From Myxococcales bacterium (GTDB lineage Bacteria > Myxococcota_A > Polyangia > Fen-1088): DNA of 13,510 nucleotides. The stretch's first letter is position 1, and each line of letters begins with the position of its first letter. Below, in pieces: positions 7,281-13,510 of this stretch. Location of the stretch: the NCBI GenBank assembly GCA_003170035.1, contig PMZX01000158.1:1-13510 (forward strand), given 5' to 3'. A program made the position numbers and the translations under genes. The notes under the pieces were generated by a model. That model was given only the letters and a program-made list of their open reading frames with translations, did not search any database and had not been told where the DNA came from.

Positions 7281-7335
7281 CGGCAGCCAAGGCGGGCGAG
7301 TTCATTCACCTCGAACTCGCTCGCGTAGGCTGCCG
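7281..7335 (+). terminator. Long imperfect intergenic hairpin after the lipoprotein gene
   Basis: Left arm 7281-7303 pairs with right arm 7313-7335 over 23 positions: 20 Watson-Crick pairs, one G-U (7295/7321) and two mismatches (7289/7327 and 7291/7325), with a nine-base loop ATTCACCTC. The outer eight pairs (CGGCAGCC/GGCTGCCG) and inner nine pairs are perfect. It begins 14 bases after the lipoprotein stop, a terminator position, but no T-run follows the right arm. It may instead be an mRNA 3'-end stabiliser, a leader structure of the kinase gene, or a dispersed repeat element. Confidence 0.55.
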
Positions 7336-7375
7336 TCCCAAAACTGAGATGTATTGTGATAGCGTGCCCAGGCAG

Positions 7376-8941
7376 ATGGCGGCAGCTCACATGGCAAGCG
7401 CGAAAGATCTCAAAGGCACCCGGCTCGGTCGCTACACCTTGGTCGAGCATCTGGCCACGGGTGGAATGGCGGAGATCTTTCGTGCCTCTCACGAGGCTGC
7501 GGGCGCTTTCCGCAAGGAACTGGTGCTCAAGATCTTGCAGCCGCGCTGGGCGGAACATCCGGCGGTGGTGGAGATGTTTCTGGGCGAGGCGCGCATCGCC
7601 GCCATGCTGGAACATCCCAACATCGTCGACGTATATGATGTGGCCAGCGAGGAGGGGACGCACTACATCGCCATGGAGTACATCCGTGGCAAAACACTGA
7701 CCGAGCTGGCTCGTCGTGCCATCGAGGTCTCACAGCTTCTGTACCTGGACATCGGGGCGCATATCGTGGCCGAGATAGCCGCAGCGCTGGCCTATATGAA
7801 TGAGGGGCTAGACGACAACGGCCAGCCGATGCAGGTCGTGCATCGCGACGTTTCACCCACCAACGTCATCATCGGCACCTCGGGCCAGGTCAAGCTCATC
7901 GACTTCGGGATTGCGCGACAAGGGGCGGCGATCAAGGACGAGCCGGGTATGCGTCCGGGCAAGGCATCCTATATGTCCCCCGAACAGGCACAGGGGGCCC
8001 CGCTCGACGGGCGCTCTGACATCTTCAGCCTGGGTACCATCCTGTACGAAATCACCGTGGGTCGTCGGCTGTGGCGCGGTTCGAGGGCGAACTCGATCCG
8101 CCGCATCGTCGAGGAGAAGCCCGTGCCGCCCACCTATGTGCGGCACGACTACCCTGGCGACCTCGAAATGATCGTCATGCGGGCGCTGGAAAAGAAGCCG
8201 GAGGATCGCTATCAGTCGGCCCACGAATTTGCCGAGGCCTTGCAGTATTTCTTGCAGGATTCGGGTGCCAGGATGCGCAGCCATCATCAGTTGGCGCGCT
8301 ATCTGCGCGAGATCTACTCGCCCGAGGCCGAGGCGCAGATTACCGAGGACGGCCTCCGGCAGGCGCGCATCTTCGCCGAGGGAGATGAGGATGGCCGGCA
8401 GGAAGATGTCGAGCCTCTCGATTTCGATCAGGCTTTGGGCGACGGCCCGGGCGCGGCGCTGGCCAGGGCTTTGCGCGCCGCCGGGTCAGCCCTGGGGCCT
8501 GGAGGACCTGCGGCCTCTGCCCGCATTTCGCCGAGTGCCGACGAGGCGCCATACCAGGAGAGCGGTGCGCCCGCGGCCATAGAGGACGGGCAGGGGGCGT
8601 CCGTTGCGTCTCGCAGCATTTCGCCCAGCGCCGAGCAAGCGCTGGGCCAGGACAGTGCTCCGTCCGCGGCCACGGATAATGGGCAGATGGCGTCCGTTGC
8701 ATCCGACGGGACGCCGGTTCGCGTTTCGCCGGGGGACTCGGGTTCTGCCGATCCGTCAGCGTCCCACTCAGCCGCAGCGCCGCGCCAGACGCCTGTCGTG
8801 GTGCGCGCCGTCCCCGCCAAGAAAGCCGCCGGCAAGAATGACAAGGTGCCCAGGTCGGTGCCACTCGCGGCGGTCCTGTTCGTGGCTGTGCTGCTCGCTG
8901 CTGCCACGGCTGGCCTGGTGTGGCTGCTTCGCGGCGGCTAG
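7376..8941 (+). CDS. Hanks-type Ser/Thr protein kinase with C-terminal membrane anchor
   Basis: A 521-residue eukaryotic-like kinase. Domain about 17-295: Gly-loop LATGGMAEIF (26-35, first Gly replaced by Ala), ATP-binding Lys52 in LVLKIL, helix-C Glu71, catalytic loop HRDVSPTN (157-163), DFG at 177-179, SPE at 201-203 in place of APE, Asp215 and Arg278. All catalytic residues are present, so it should be active. Residues 296-495 are a low-complexity linker with two 31-residue repeats. A single hydrophobic segment (about 496-517) ends four residues from the C-terminus, so the kinase is cytoplasmic with no extracellular sensor domain. Start: 7376 is favoured because the frame upstream runs through the hairpin at 7281-7335; ATG 7349 or 7391 remain possible and none has a strong Shine-Dalgarno. 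The next gene, 65 bp downstream, is GltJ/AgmX-like and may be co-transcribed and a substrate; that is inference. Confidence 0.93.
   Translation: MAAAHMASAKDLKGTRLGRYTLVEHLATGGMAEIFRASHEAAGAFRKELVLKILQPRWAEHPAVVEMFLGEARIAAMLEHPNIVDVYDVASEEGTHYIAMEYIRGKTLTELARRAIEVSQLLYLDIGAHIVAEIAAALAYMNEGLDDNGQPMQVVHRDVSPTNVIIGTSGQVKLIDFGIARQGAAIKDEPGMRPGKASYMSPEQAQGAPLDGRSDIFSLGTILYEITVGRRLWRGSRANSIRRIVEEKPVPPTYVRHDYPGDLEMIVMRALEKKPEDRYQSAHEFAEALQYFLQDSGARMRSHHQLARYLREIYSPEAEAQITEDGLRQARIFAEGDEDGRQEDVEPLDFDQALGDGPGAALARALRAAGSALGPGGPAASARISPSADEAPYQESGAPAAIEDGQGASVASRSISPSAEQALGQDSAPSAATDNGQMASVASDGTPVRVSPGDSGSADPSASHSAAAPRQTPVVVRAVPAKKAAGKNDKVPRSVPLAAVLFVAVLLAAATAGLVWLLRGG
8522..8707 (+). repeat. Two imperfect 93-bp (31-residue) repeats in the kinase linker
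   Basis: Unit 1 covers residues 383-413 (RISPSADEA...GASVASR) and unit 2 residues 414-444 (SISPSAEQA...MASVASD); 17 of 31 positions are identical. At DNA level GCATTTCGCC and GCGTCCGTTGC recur with a 93-bp period. Both units carry a Ser-Pro site in an Ile-Ser-Pro-Ser motif; a third, degenerate motif (RVSPGDSG) follows. The repeat is probably a duplication in a disordered linker, possibly an autophosphorylation region. Confidence 0.75.
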
Positions 8942-9006
8942 ACTAGAGCCCTCGTCCCCGAATCAGGCTGTGGTACCCTCATGGCCCTAGGGGCTCTCAA
9001 GCTGTC

Positions 9007-11193
9007 ATGAAGTTCGTCTGCGATCGCTGTCAGACCCGCTACTCCGTAGCGGATGAGAAAGTCAGACAGCGGATTCTTCGCATTCGTTGCAAGACCTGCG
9101 GCAACGTCATCACGGTGCAGGCCGGCGAGGTGGTCCCCGGTCCCGCGGACGCCTCCAGGCGGCCGGAGCCTGCTGCTTCGGCCGGTTCCACACCGCCCCC
9201 GCGCCCCTCATCAAGGCTCTCGCGTCCGCTCTCGGGTCTCCATGAGTGGTTCGTGTCGGTCGATGGCGCTGAGCGCGGCCCGCTGAGCTGCACCGATGCG
9301 GCGAAGTACATCGTGTCGTGCAAGCCGGAGCAGTCGATCCATGTCTGGAAGGAAGGTATGGATGGCTGGAAGCGGCCCAAGGACGTGGCGATCATCGCCC
9401 AGGAAATCACTGCGCTGAGGCTGCCGCCGGCCGGACCATCGCCGCCTGCGCCGGTGCGCGCCGACACTTCCTCTGCTCTCCGCCCCGCGCCATCTGCGCC
9501 GGGGGTTCAAGCTCCTGGCGTCAGGCCGAAGCCGCCGCCGGCTGGAGGTCTTGGCTCCGGCCCGAAGCTGCCGCAGCCCGGCTCGGGTCTCAAGCTGTCA
9601 TCGACTATTCCCGGATCGGGCCCCAAGCCGCCACCCGTTCCCGGATCGGGCGCCAAGGCGGCGCCACCGCCGATCCCCGGGTCAGGACCCAAGGCACCGC
9701 CGCCTGTTCCTGGGTCCGGTCCCAAGCCTGCGCCGGCTGGAGTTTCTGGCCCAGAGCGGGCGCGACCTCGGATTTCGGGCTCCCAGTCTGTGCCCGGGAT
9801 GACTGGTTCTGAACCAAAGCTACCGTCGCCGACCGCAGGATCCGGCGCCCGGTCGCCACAGTCGGTCTTGCCAGACTCGGCCGCGGAAACGCCTCTGCCG
9901 GCCTTAGGCGCGGACGCGCCGCACCTGAGCCCGCGTTCGGTGCCCAAGTTGTCAGTGGTGCCGTCGCCGAAGAAGGGACCAGCCTTGCCGGGCCTGACGC
10001 CCCTGAGCGCGGGGCTTCCTACGCCTACACCCGCGGTGGAGACGGAATTCGACAAGGCGCCTACCACCAAACCCGAGAGGCGAAAGTCCGGGACTCGAGA
10101 AGTCAGCGCACGCGGTCCGCAGTTGCCGGACATCGCGCAGCCGACAGCCTCTCGAGAGCAGATGGATGCAGACGAACTCGAGCAGGGGGAGAAGACGCCC
10201 CCGCCCCGCAAGCCCCTGCCGCCCATCGTGGCCCCGGGGCCCGACGGTCACGCTGGGAAGGATTCGCGCTTGTCAGCCTTTGCTCCTGCCTTGCCGCCGC
10301 CCCTGCCGCAGCCGTTCGACTGGTCGGGCACAGGCTCGGCCGCAGCGGCCACGATGAACCCTTCGGCAAAGTTAGCCCCGCCAGCGGGTTCCTTGTTCGG
10401 CAACGTGGCGGCCCTGCCCGCTACGCTTTTTCCCGCGGCACATGACGAAGCTGGCTTGTCCAAGTTAACTGGTCTGGCGACCCTGGCCCGCCGGCACCGA
10501 CACCTCAAGTACGTCATCGCGGCCGGCATCGTGGTGGTTCTTGTCATCCTGGTCATTCTGCTTTCGTGGCGAGGCGAGAGTGGGAAGGCCGCGGGGTCTA
10601 TCTTGAGGCGTGCCGCGCCCGTCGCACCAGCCCCACCCTCGGGCGAGGTCGAGCCGCCAGCGCAGGAGGTGACCACAAGTGAACCGGAGGCCCGGCCGAA
10701 AGTGCGAGCCGCCGCGCGGTCCGCGTCCAAGCGATCGGCGGTCGTCCATTCCGCAGGCCCGTCGGGCAAGGCGGCTGCGGTGGGAGAAGACCCCTTCGAG
10801 AGATCATCGGCTCGATCCCACTCTGTCGAGCGGCCGGTGCCGGTCGAGACGCCAAGCCGGTCTCGCCCCCCGCGTTCCGGCCCGTCGGGTCGCGAGGTCG
10901 GGGCGATTTCCCAGTCGCAAATCAGCGAGGTCGTGAGGAACAAGGGGAACCAGGCCGGCCTGAAATCGTGCTACGAGCGAGCGCTGAAACGCGATGGGCA
11001 ATTGCGCGCGGGCCGACTGGACATCACGGTGTCAATTGGCGAGACGGGCGTTGTGCAGAATGTTCAGGTCCATGGTTCGTCGGATTTCTTGCTCATCGAC
11101 GGCTGCATCAAGAATGCCATCCGGCACTGGCGTTTCCCCGCGAACGTGGAGGAATACGCGACGAGCTTCCCGCTGATCCTGCAGGGGGGCTAG
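9007..11193 (+). CDS. GltJ/AgmX-like protein: zinc ribbon, GYF_2 domain, Pro-rich linker, one TM, AgmX/TonB-like C-terminus
   Basis: A 728-residue protein whose domain order matches the myxobacterial gliding-motility protein GltJ (AgmX), which links the cytoplasmic GTPase MglA to the envelope. Order: MJ0042-type zinc ribbon 1-40 (Cys5, Cys8, Cys28, Cys31); GYF_2 domain about 79-131 (EWFVSVDGAERGPLS, then VWKEGMDGW); Pro/Ser/Gly-rich linker 135-495 with PGSGPK repeats; one membrane segment 501-520 (YVIAAGIVVVLVILVILLSW); charged periplasmic spacer; and a C-terminal domain 637-727 (GLKSCYERALKRDGQ, then DGCIKNAIRHWRFP) with Cys655 and Cys700, probably disulfide-linked. The start is set by the usual MKFxCxxC beginning of such ribbons. 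In Myxococcus xanthus gltJ lies in a glt cluster; none of those partners is visible here, and the neighbour is a Ser/Thr kinase, so it may be a paralogue with another role. The 65-bp gap upstream contains a 7-bp inverted repeat (8945-8951 with 8991-8997). Confidence 0.92.
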   Translation: MKFVCDRCQTRYSVADEKVRQRILRIRCKTCGNVITVQAGEVVPGPADASRRPEPAASAGSTPPPRPSSRLSRPLSGLHEWFVSVDGAERGPLSCTDAAKYIVSCKPEQSIHVWKEGMDGWKRPKDVAIIAQEITALRLPPAGPSPPAPVRADTSSALRPAPSAPGVQAPGVRPKPPPAGGLGSGPKLPQPGSGLKLSSTIPGSGPKPPPVPGSGAKAAPPPIPGSGPKAPPPVPGSGPKPAPAGVSGPERARPRISGSQSVPGMTGSEPKLPSPTAGSGARSPQSVLPDSAAETPLPALGADAPHLSPRSVPKLSVVPSPKKGPALPGLTPLSAGLPTPTPAVETEFDKAPTTKPERRKSGTREVSARGPQLPDIAQPTASREQMDADELEQGEKTPPPRKPLPPIVAPGPDGHAGKDSRLSAFAPALPPPLPQPFDWSGTGSAAAATMNPSAKLAPPAGSLFGNVAALPATLFPAAHDEAGLSKLTGLATLARRHRHLKYVIAAGIVVVLVILVILLSWRGESGKAAGSILRRAAPVAPAPPSGEVEPPAQEVTTSEPEARPKVRAAARSASKRSAVVHSAGPSGKAAAVGEDPFERSSARSHSVERPVPVETPSRSRPPRSGPSGREVGAISQSQISEVVRNKGNQAGLKSCYERALKRDGQLRAGRLDITVSIGETGVVQNVQVHGSSDFLLIDGCIKNAIRHWRFPANVEEYATSFPLILQGG
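9547..9735 (+). repeat. PGSGPK-type Pro/Gly repeats in the GltJ-like linker
   Basis: Residues 181-243 contain six units of 9-12 residues built on PGSGPKxPPP (GSGPKLPQ, PGSGLKLSS, PGSGPKPPPV, PGSGAKAAPPPI, PGSGPKAPPPV, PGSGPKPAPAG). Codons differ between units. They suggest a flexible, extended cytoplasmic tether between the GYF domain and the membrane; the PPPV/PPPI runs are the kind of Pro-rich peptide that GYF domains bind, so self-binding is conceivable. Confidence 0.7.
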
Positions 11194-11198
11194 CCGTG

Positions 11199-11225
11199 CT
11201 CCATGGGAGTGTCTCCATGGGAGTG
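11199..11225. repeat. Two 13-bp direct copies (period 14) able to fold into a hairpin between convergent genes
   Basis: CTCCATGGGAGTG occurs at 11199-11211 and again at 11213-11225. Because each copy is nearly palindromic, the first can pair with the second: CTCCATGG (11199-11206) with CCATGGGAG (11215-11223), eight pairs with one bulged G. It fills much of the 52-bp gap between two convergent stop codons and may act as a bidirectional mRNA end. There is no T-tract, so terminator function is unproven. Confidence 0.45.
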
Positions 11226-11245
11226 GACTGGCAGAGGCGAGGCCG

Positions 11246-12637
11246 TTAGCCTTTCCACCAGGCGAGCCAGTGAATCCGGCCGCTCGTCCCTTCCATCCAA
11301 AGAGACAGGGCCGTCGACAGAACGAGCCAGAGCAGCCACGAAGCCGCAATTGCGGCCGTGGCCTTTCGCGAAGGCCAGCCACCGGAGAGAGAGAAGCCGA
11401 GAAAGGGCAGAGCCATCAAGAACACCGGGTAGCCGTACCGGCTTTCGACCATAACTGTCGCGAGAAACCCCAGGTCCGCAACGATTGCCGCAGCCAGAAA
11501 GAGGAGCAGAGCCCTCGTCCCCGATGGCAGTTCTCGTCGGTGTCTCAGGAAGCGGATGAAGCCAAGAGCGATCAGAAACCACGCCGTCTGAAGCAGGAAC
11601 GAGGCCGGAAAACGGCTTCGTGCATAGTAGTCCGTAATGTAGGTGTCGACACGGCCCCAGTCGAGGGCTGCAAACATGTGCGCAGCGGCGCTGCGCGAAA
11701 ACGCCAGCGGCGATTTCATCGCAAATTCCAGGAGCGAATGACACGAGTTGTCCTCCCATGGGTTCGCGAAGCAGAGGGGAGGGGGTTCGCCAGGAATAAC
11801 GACGCCGACAAGCTTCAGGCAGCGCATCGCTCCGTGCGTCTGCGCTGTGTAGAGGGGTACGTGGATGATGGGCGTCCAGTGGTTGAACTTGGTGACGTTC
11901 ATATAGAGTTGCGGCACGAAGACGGCCAAGGAGAGAGCAAAACTCAGGAGGATCTTTGGGAGCCGTATCGGTTCGACATACCGCCGCACAGCCAGACCCA
12001 ACAATGCAATAGGGATGAAGAGCAAAGAGGCCGGACGAACCATCACCGCAGCGGCAAAGGGCAGGGTCGCGAGGAGACGATTTTTGCGCAGGCGCAGGTC
12101 CCCGAACAGTAGCTTGTTGAACCCGCAGGCCACCAAGCAGGCCGCCAAGATGTCGGTGAGAAACAGAGTCGTTGCTTGCACCAGGTACGGATTGAGCGCC
12201 CCCGCAGCAAAGACAAGATGGCCGGCGGCCCTGTTTCCCGTCAGCTTGACAGACGTGGCGGCGACTAGCCTGAGCGAGTACAAGAAAACCGCGTACTGGA
12301 AGACGCAGATAAGGGCCTTGCTCGCCGGACTGGCGCCGAACAGGAGCTTGGCAAAGGCGATCAGGAGAGGATAGAGATAGGTCCGCAGGTCGTCCTGAAA
12401 TCCAAATAGGCCGTGATTCAGAATCCGCTCGGCGACGAACACATAGTAGTTTTCGTCGTAGTAACTGACACCCACGTTCTTGACGAGATATCGGACAAAG
12501 AGCCCGAGGGACCCCAGCATGACCGCCACGGTGAAAGCAACGGGCCAGTGAGGCCAGTTCCGAACCGAGTCGGCGAGGAGTTGGCGACCCTTCTGAGTTG
12601 GCCCAGAGGATGATGACGGTTGATCAGCTGGGGACAT
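11246..12637 (-). CDS. Polytopic membrane glycosyltransferase, GT-C / GT39-like
   Basis: A 463-residue inner-membrane protein with about ten hydrophobic segments, the first at 32-51. Such proteins transfer sugars from polyprenyl-phosphate carriers on the periplasmic face. Supporting marks: Asp61-Glu62 in SYYDENYYVFVAERIL just after TM1, the acidic pair of the first periplasmic loop that is catalytic in GT-C enzymes; LNPYLVQATTLFLTDILAA (148-166), matching the second conserved loop with Thr-Asp; MVRPASLLFIP (199-209); and ESRYGYPVFLMALP (398-411), the usual C-terminal E-x-RY-x-x-P motif. The start at 12637 is chosen because GGAGAAG lies nine bases upstream and a candidate promoter would start transcription near 12729, downstream of the longer start at 12745. 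Exact donor and acceptor are unknown. Divergent from rfbH, so it probably belongs to a surface-polysaccharide locus extending to the right. Confidence 0.85.
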   Translation of the reverse strand: MSPADQPSSSSGPTQKGRQLLADSVRNWPHWPVAFTVAVMLGSLGLFVRYLVKNVGVSYYDENYYVFVAERILNHGLFGFQDDLRTYLYPLLIAFAKLLFGASPASKALICVFQYAVFLYSLRLVAATSVKLTGNRAAGHLVFAAGALNPYLVQATTLFLTDILAACLVACGFNKLLFGDLRLRKNRLLATLPFAAAVMVRPASLLFIPIALLGLAVRRYVEPIRLPKILLSFALSLAVFVPQLYMNVTKFNHWTPIIHVPLYTAQTHGAMRCLKLVGVVIPGEPPPLCFANPWEDNSCHSLLEFAMKSPLAFSRSAAAHMFAALDWGRVDTYITDYYARSRFPASFLLQTAWFLIALGFIRFLRHRRELPSGTRALLLFLAAAIVADLGFLATVMVESRYGYPVFLMALPFLGFSLSGGWPSRKATAAIAASWLLWLVLSTALSLWMEGTSGRIHWLAWWKG

Positions 12638-12646
12638 GAAGGGATG

Positions 12647-12653
12647 CTTCTCC
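12647..12653 (-). promoter_or_regulatory. Ribosome binding site GGAGAAG for the glycosyltransferase
   Basis: GGAGAAG is nine bases upstream of ATG 12637 on the minus strand. It is the best Shine-Dalgarno among the possible starts (12745, 12673, 12637) and supports the 463-residue form. Confidence 0.6.
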
Positions 12654-12735
12654 GCTGTCGGTGGGTGTGCCATGCGTCCGAGACGGTGCGCACGGGAGAG
12701 GGCAGGGGCGGCCTCCCGAACTGCGACAGGCCGAG

Positions 12736-12764
12736 CAGATAGCACGCGTTCGATGCTCGCTCAA
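12736..12764 (-). promoter_or_regulatory. Candidate extended -10 promoter for the glycosyltransferase
   Basis: Reading leftwards, TTGAGC (12764-12759) and TATCTG (12741-12736) are separated by exactly 17 bases, and the -10 is preceded by TGC, the extended -10 motif. Transcription would start near 12729, giving a leader of about 90 bases before ATG 12637. The last three -10 bases do not match consensus. Confidence 0.35.
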
Positions 12765-12830
12765 GGCCGCGTTTGCTCCCGCCCTGCGGGCGCTGGACAA
12801 GCTCCTGGGCGGCGGGCCATGGTAAGGCCC

Positions 12831-13510
12831 ATGAGCAACAACAAGGCGCAAGATCTTCGGGCGCGAATCCTGGATTTGGTCGAGGAGTACCAGCGCAGCC
12901 GTGAGGATCACGCCCCGTTCGTCCCCGGGCAGTCGATAGTACGCTACGCCGGCCGGGTTTTCGGACCTGCGGAGCTGCGCAACGCCGCGGACGCTGTGCT
13001 CGACTTCTGGCTGACCGCCGGGCGCTTCACCGAGGAGTTCGAAGGGCGTCTGGCCGACACCCTCGGTGTGAGCGACGCCCTGATGGTGAACTCCGGCTCC
13101 TCGGCCAATCTGGTCGCGGTCACCACTCTGACGTCGCCCAAGCTGGGCGCGCGTCAACTCCGTCCTGGGGACGAAGTCATCACCGCGGCGGCTGCGTTCC
13201 CGACCACGGTCGCGCCCATCGTGCAGAACCGTCTGGTCCCGGTGTTCGTCGACGTGGACATCGGCGGCTACAACGCTCTGCCCGACCGGATTGCCGAAGC
13301 CATCGGACCGCGCACACGGGCCATCATTCTGGCGCACACCCTGGGAAATCCGTGGAATGTGGCCCGCATCCAGGGTCTGGCCAAGCAGCACGGTCTGTGG
13401 CTGATCGAGGACAACTGCGACGCCCTGGGCTCGCGCTTCGAGGGACGGTTGACCGGGACGTTCGGCGATCTGGCCACGTTTTCGTTCTACCCCGCGCACC
13501 ACATCACCAC
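12831..13510 (+). CDS. rfbH: CDP-4-keto-6-deoxyglucose 3-dehydratase E1 (3' partial)
   Basis: First 226 codons, open at the window end. RfbH (DdhC, E1) is a PLP/[2Fe-2S] enzyme that with its reductase removes the C3 hydroxyl from CDP-4-keto-6-deoxyglucose, making CDP-3,6-dideoxyhexoses for O-antigen. It has the DegT/DnrJ/EryC1 aminotransferase fold: NSGSSANLVAV (87-97, phosphate loop), FPTTVAPIVQNRLVPVFVDV (123-142), HTLGNP (169-174), IEDNCDALGS (192-201). The decisive mark is FSFYPAHHITT (217-227, last codon cut): His223 stands where aminotransferases have the PLP lysine, as in E1 of Yersinia (His220). Cys196 sits at the position of Cys193, the first cluster ligand in E1; the remaining ligands lie beyond the window. 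Full length is usually near 430-440 residues. ATG 12831 has TAAGG three bases upstream, a close but plausible site. It is divergent from the glycosyltransferase. Confidence 0.93.
   Translation, partial: MSNNKAQDLRARILDLVEEYQRSREDHAPFVPGQSIVRYAGRVFGPAELRNAADAVLDFWLTAGRFTEEFEGRLADTLGVSDALMVNSGSSANLVAVTTLTSPKLGARQLRPGDEVITAAAAFPTTVAPIVQNRLVPVFVDVDIGGYNALPDRIAEAIGPRTRAIILAHTLGNPWNVARIQGLAKQHGLWLIEDNCDALGSRFEGRLTGTFGDLATFSFYPAHHIT

Noticed and set aside
7352..7357. TATTGT as a -10 box for the kinase gene
   Set aside because: No -35-like element lies 16-18 bases upstream.
7238..7375. Longer kinase N-terminus starting at 7238
   Set aside because: It overlaps the lipoprotein gene and reads through the strong hairpin; kinases of this type normally begin shortly before the Gly-loop.
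8945..8997. 7-bp inverted repeat AGAGCCC/GGGCTCT between kinase and GltJ-like genes as a terminator
   Set aside because: The loop is 39 bases and there is no T-run; likely chance in GC-rich DNA.
1..13510. CRISPR array, tRNA, rRNA, insertion sequence, phage or toxin-antitoxin genes
   Set aside because: No regularly spaced identical DNA repeats, clover-leaf sequences, transposase or integrase motifs were found.

Overview
The window is GC-rich, densely coded bacterial DNA, most plausibly from a myxobacterium or close relative (Myxococcota). Four things point there: a protein with the architecture of the gliding-motility protein GltJ/AgmX (zinc ribbon, GYF domain, Pro-rich linker, one membrane segment, periplasmic AgmX/TonB-like tail); a Hanks-type Ser/Thr kinase with the N-lobe style common in myxobacteria; several secreted Cys-containing or lipobox proteins; and strong G/C preference at third codon positions. 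The phylum is inferred from these features, not from a database search.

Layout. Positions 1-990 (+) hold the C-terminal part of a Cys-rich, probably exported protein. Positions 1006-6654 (-) look like one operon read leftwards: glyA (serine hydroxymethyltransferase), a small secreted protein whose start sits at the glyA stop, and a 1,270-residue exported protein built almost wholly from 50-60 degenerate units of 17-19 residues with an aromatic FPLFW-type core. A divergent 141-bp gap carries a possible near-leaderless glyA promoter and an inverted repeat. Rightwards from 6796 come a small lipoprotein, a long imperfect intergenic hairpin (7281-7335), a C-terminally membrane-anchored Ser/Thr kinase, and the GltJ/AgmX-like protein ending at 11193. 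A membrane glycosyltransferase of GT-C type (11246-12637, -) converges on it. At the right edge is the first half of rfbH (12831 to end, +), a PLP/iron-sulfur dehydratase of 3,6-dideoxyhexose synthesis. It is open at the window end and has no stop codon here.

How the genes may work together. The right edge looks like the start of a surface-polysaccharide (O-antigen) locus. The kinase and GltJ-like genes are adjacent, co-oriented and 65 bp apart, so they may form a signalling/envelope-machine pair. The most unusual object is the giant FPLFW-repeat protein, which I cannot assign to a named family. It is likely to be an envelope beta-structure and is co-transcribed with a small secreted partner. 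No tRNA, rRNA, CRISPR array, insertion sequence or phage gene was seen, and no gene-free stretch exceeds 300 bases.
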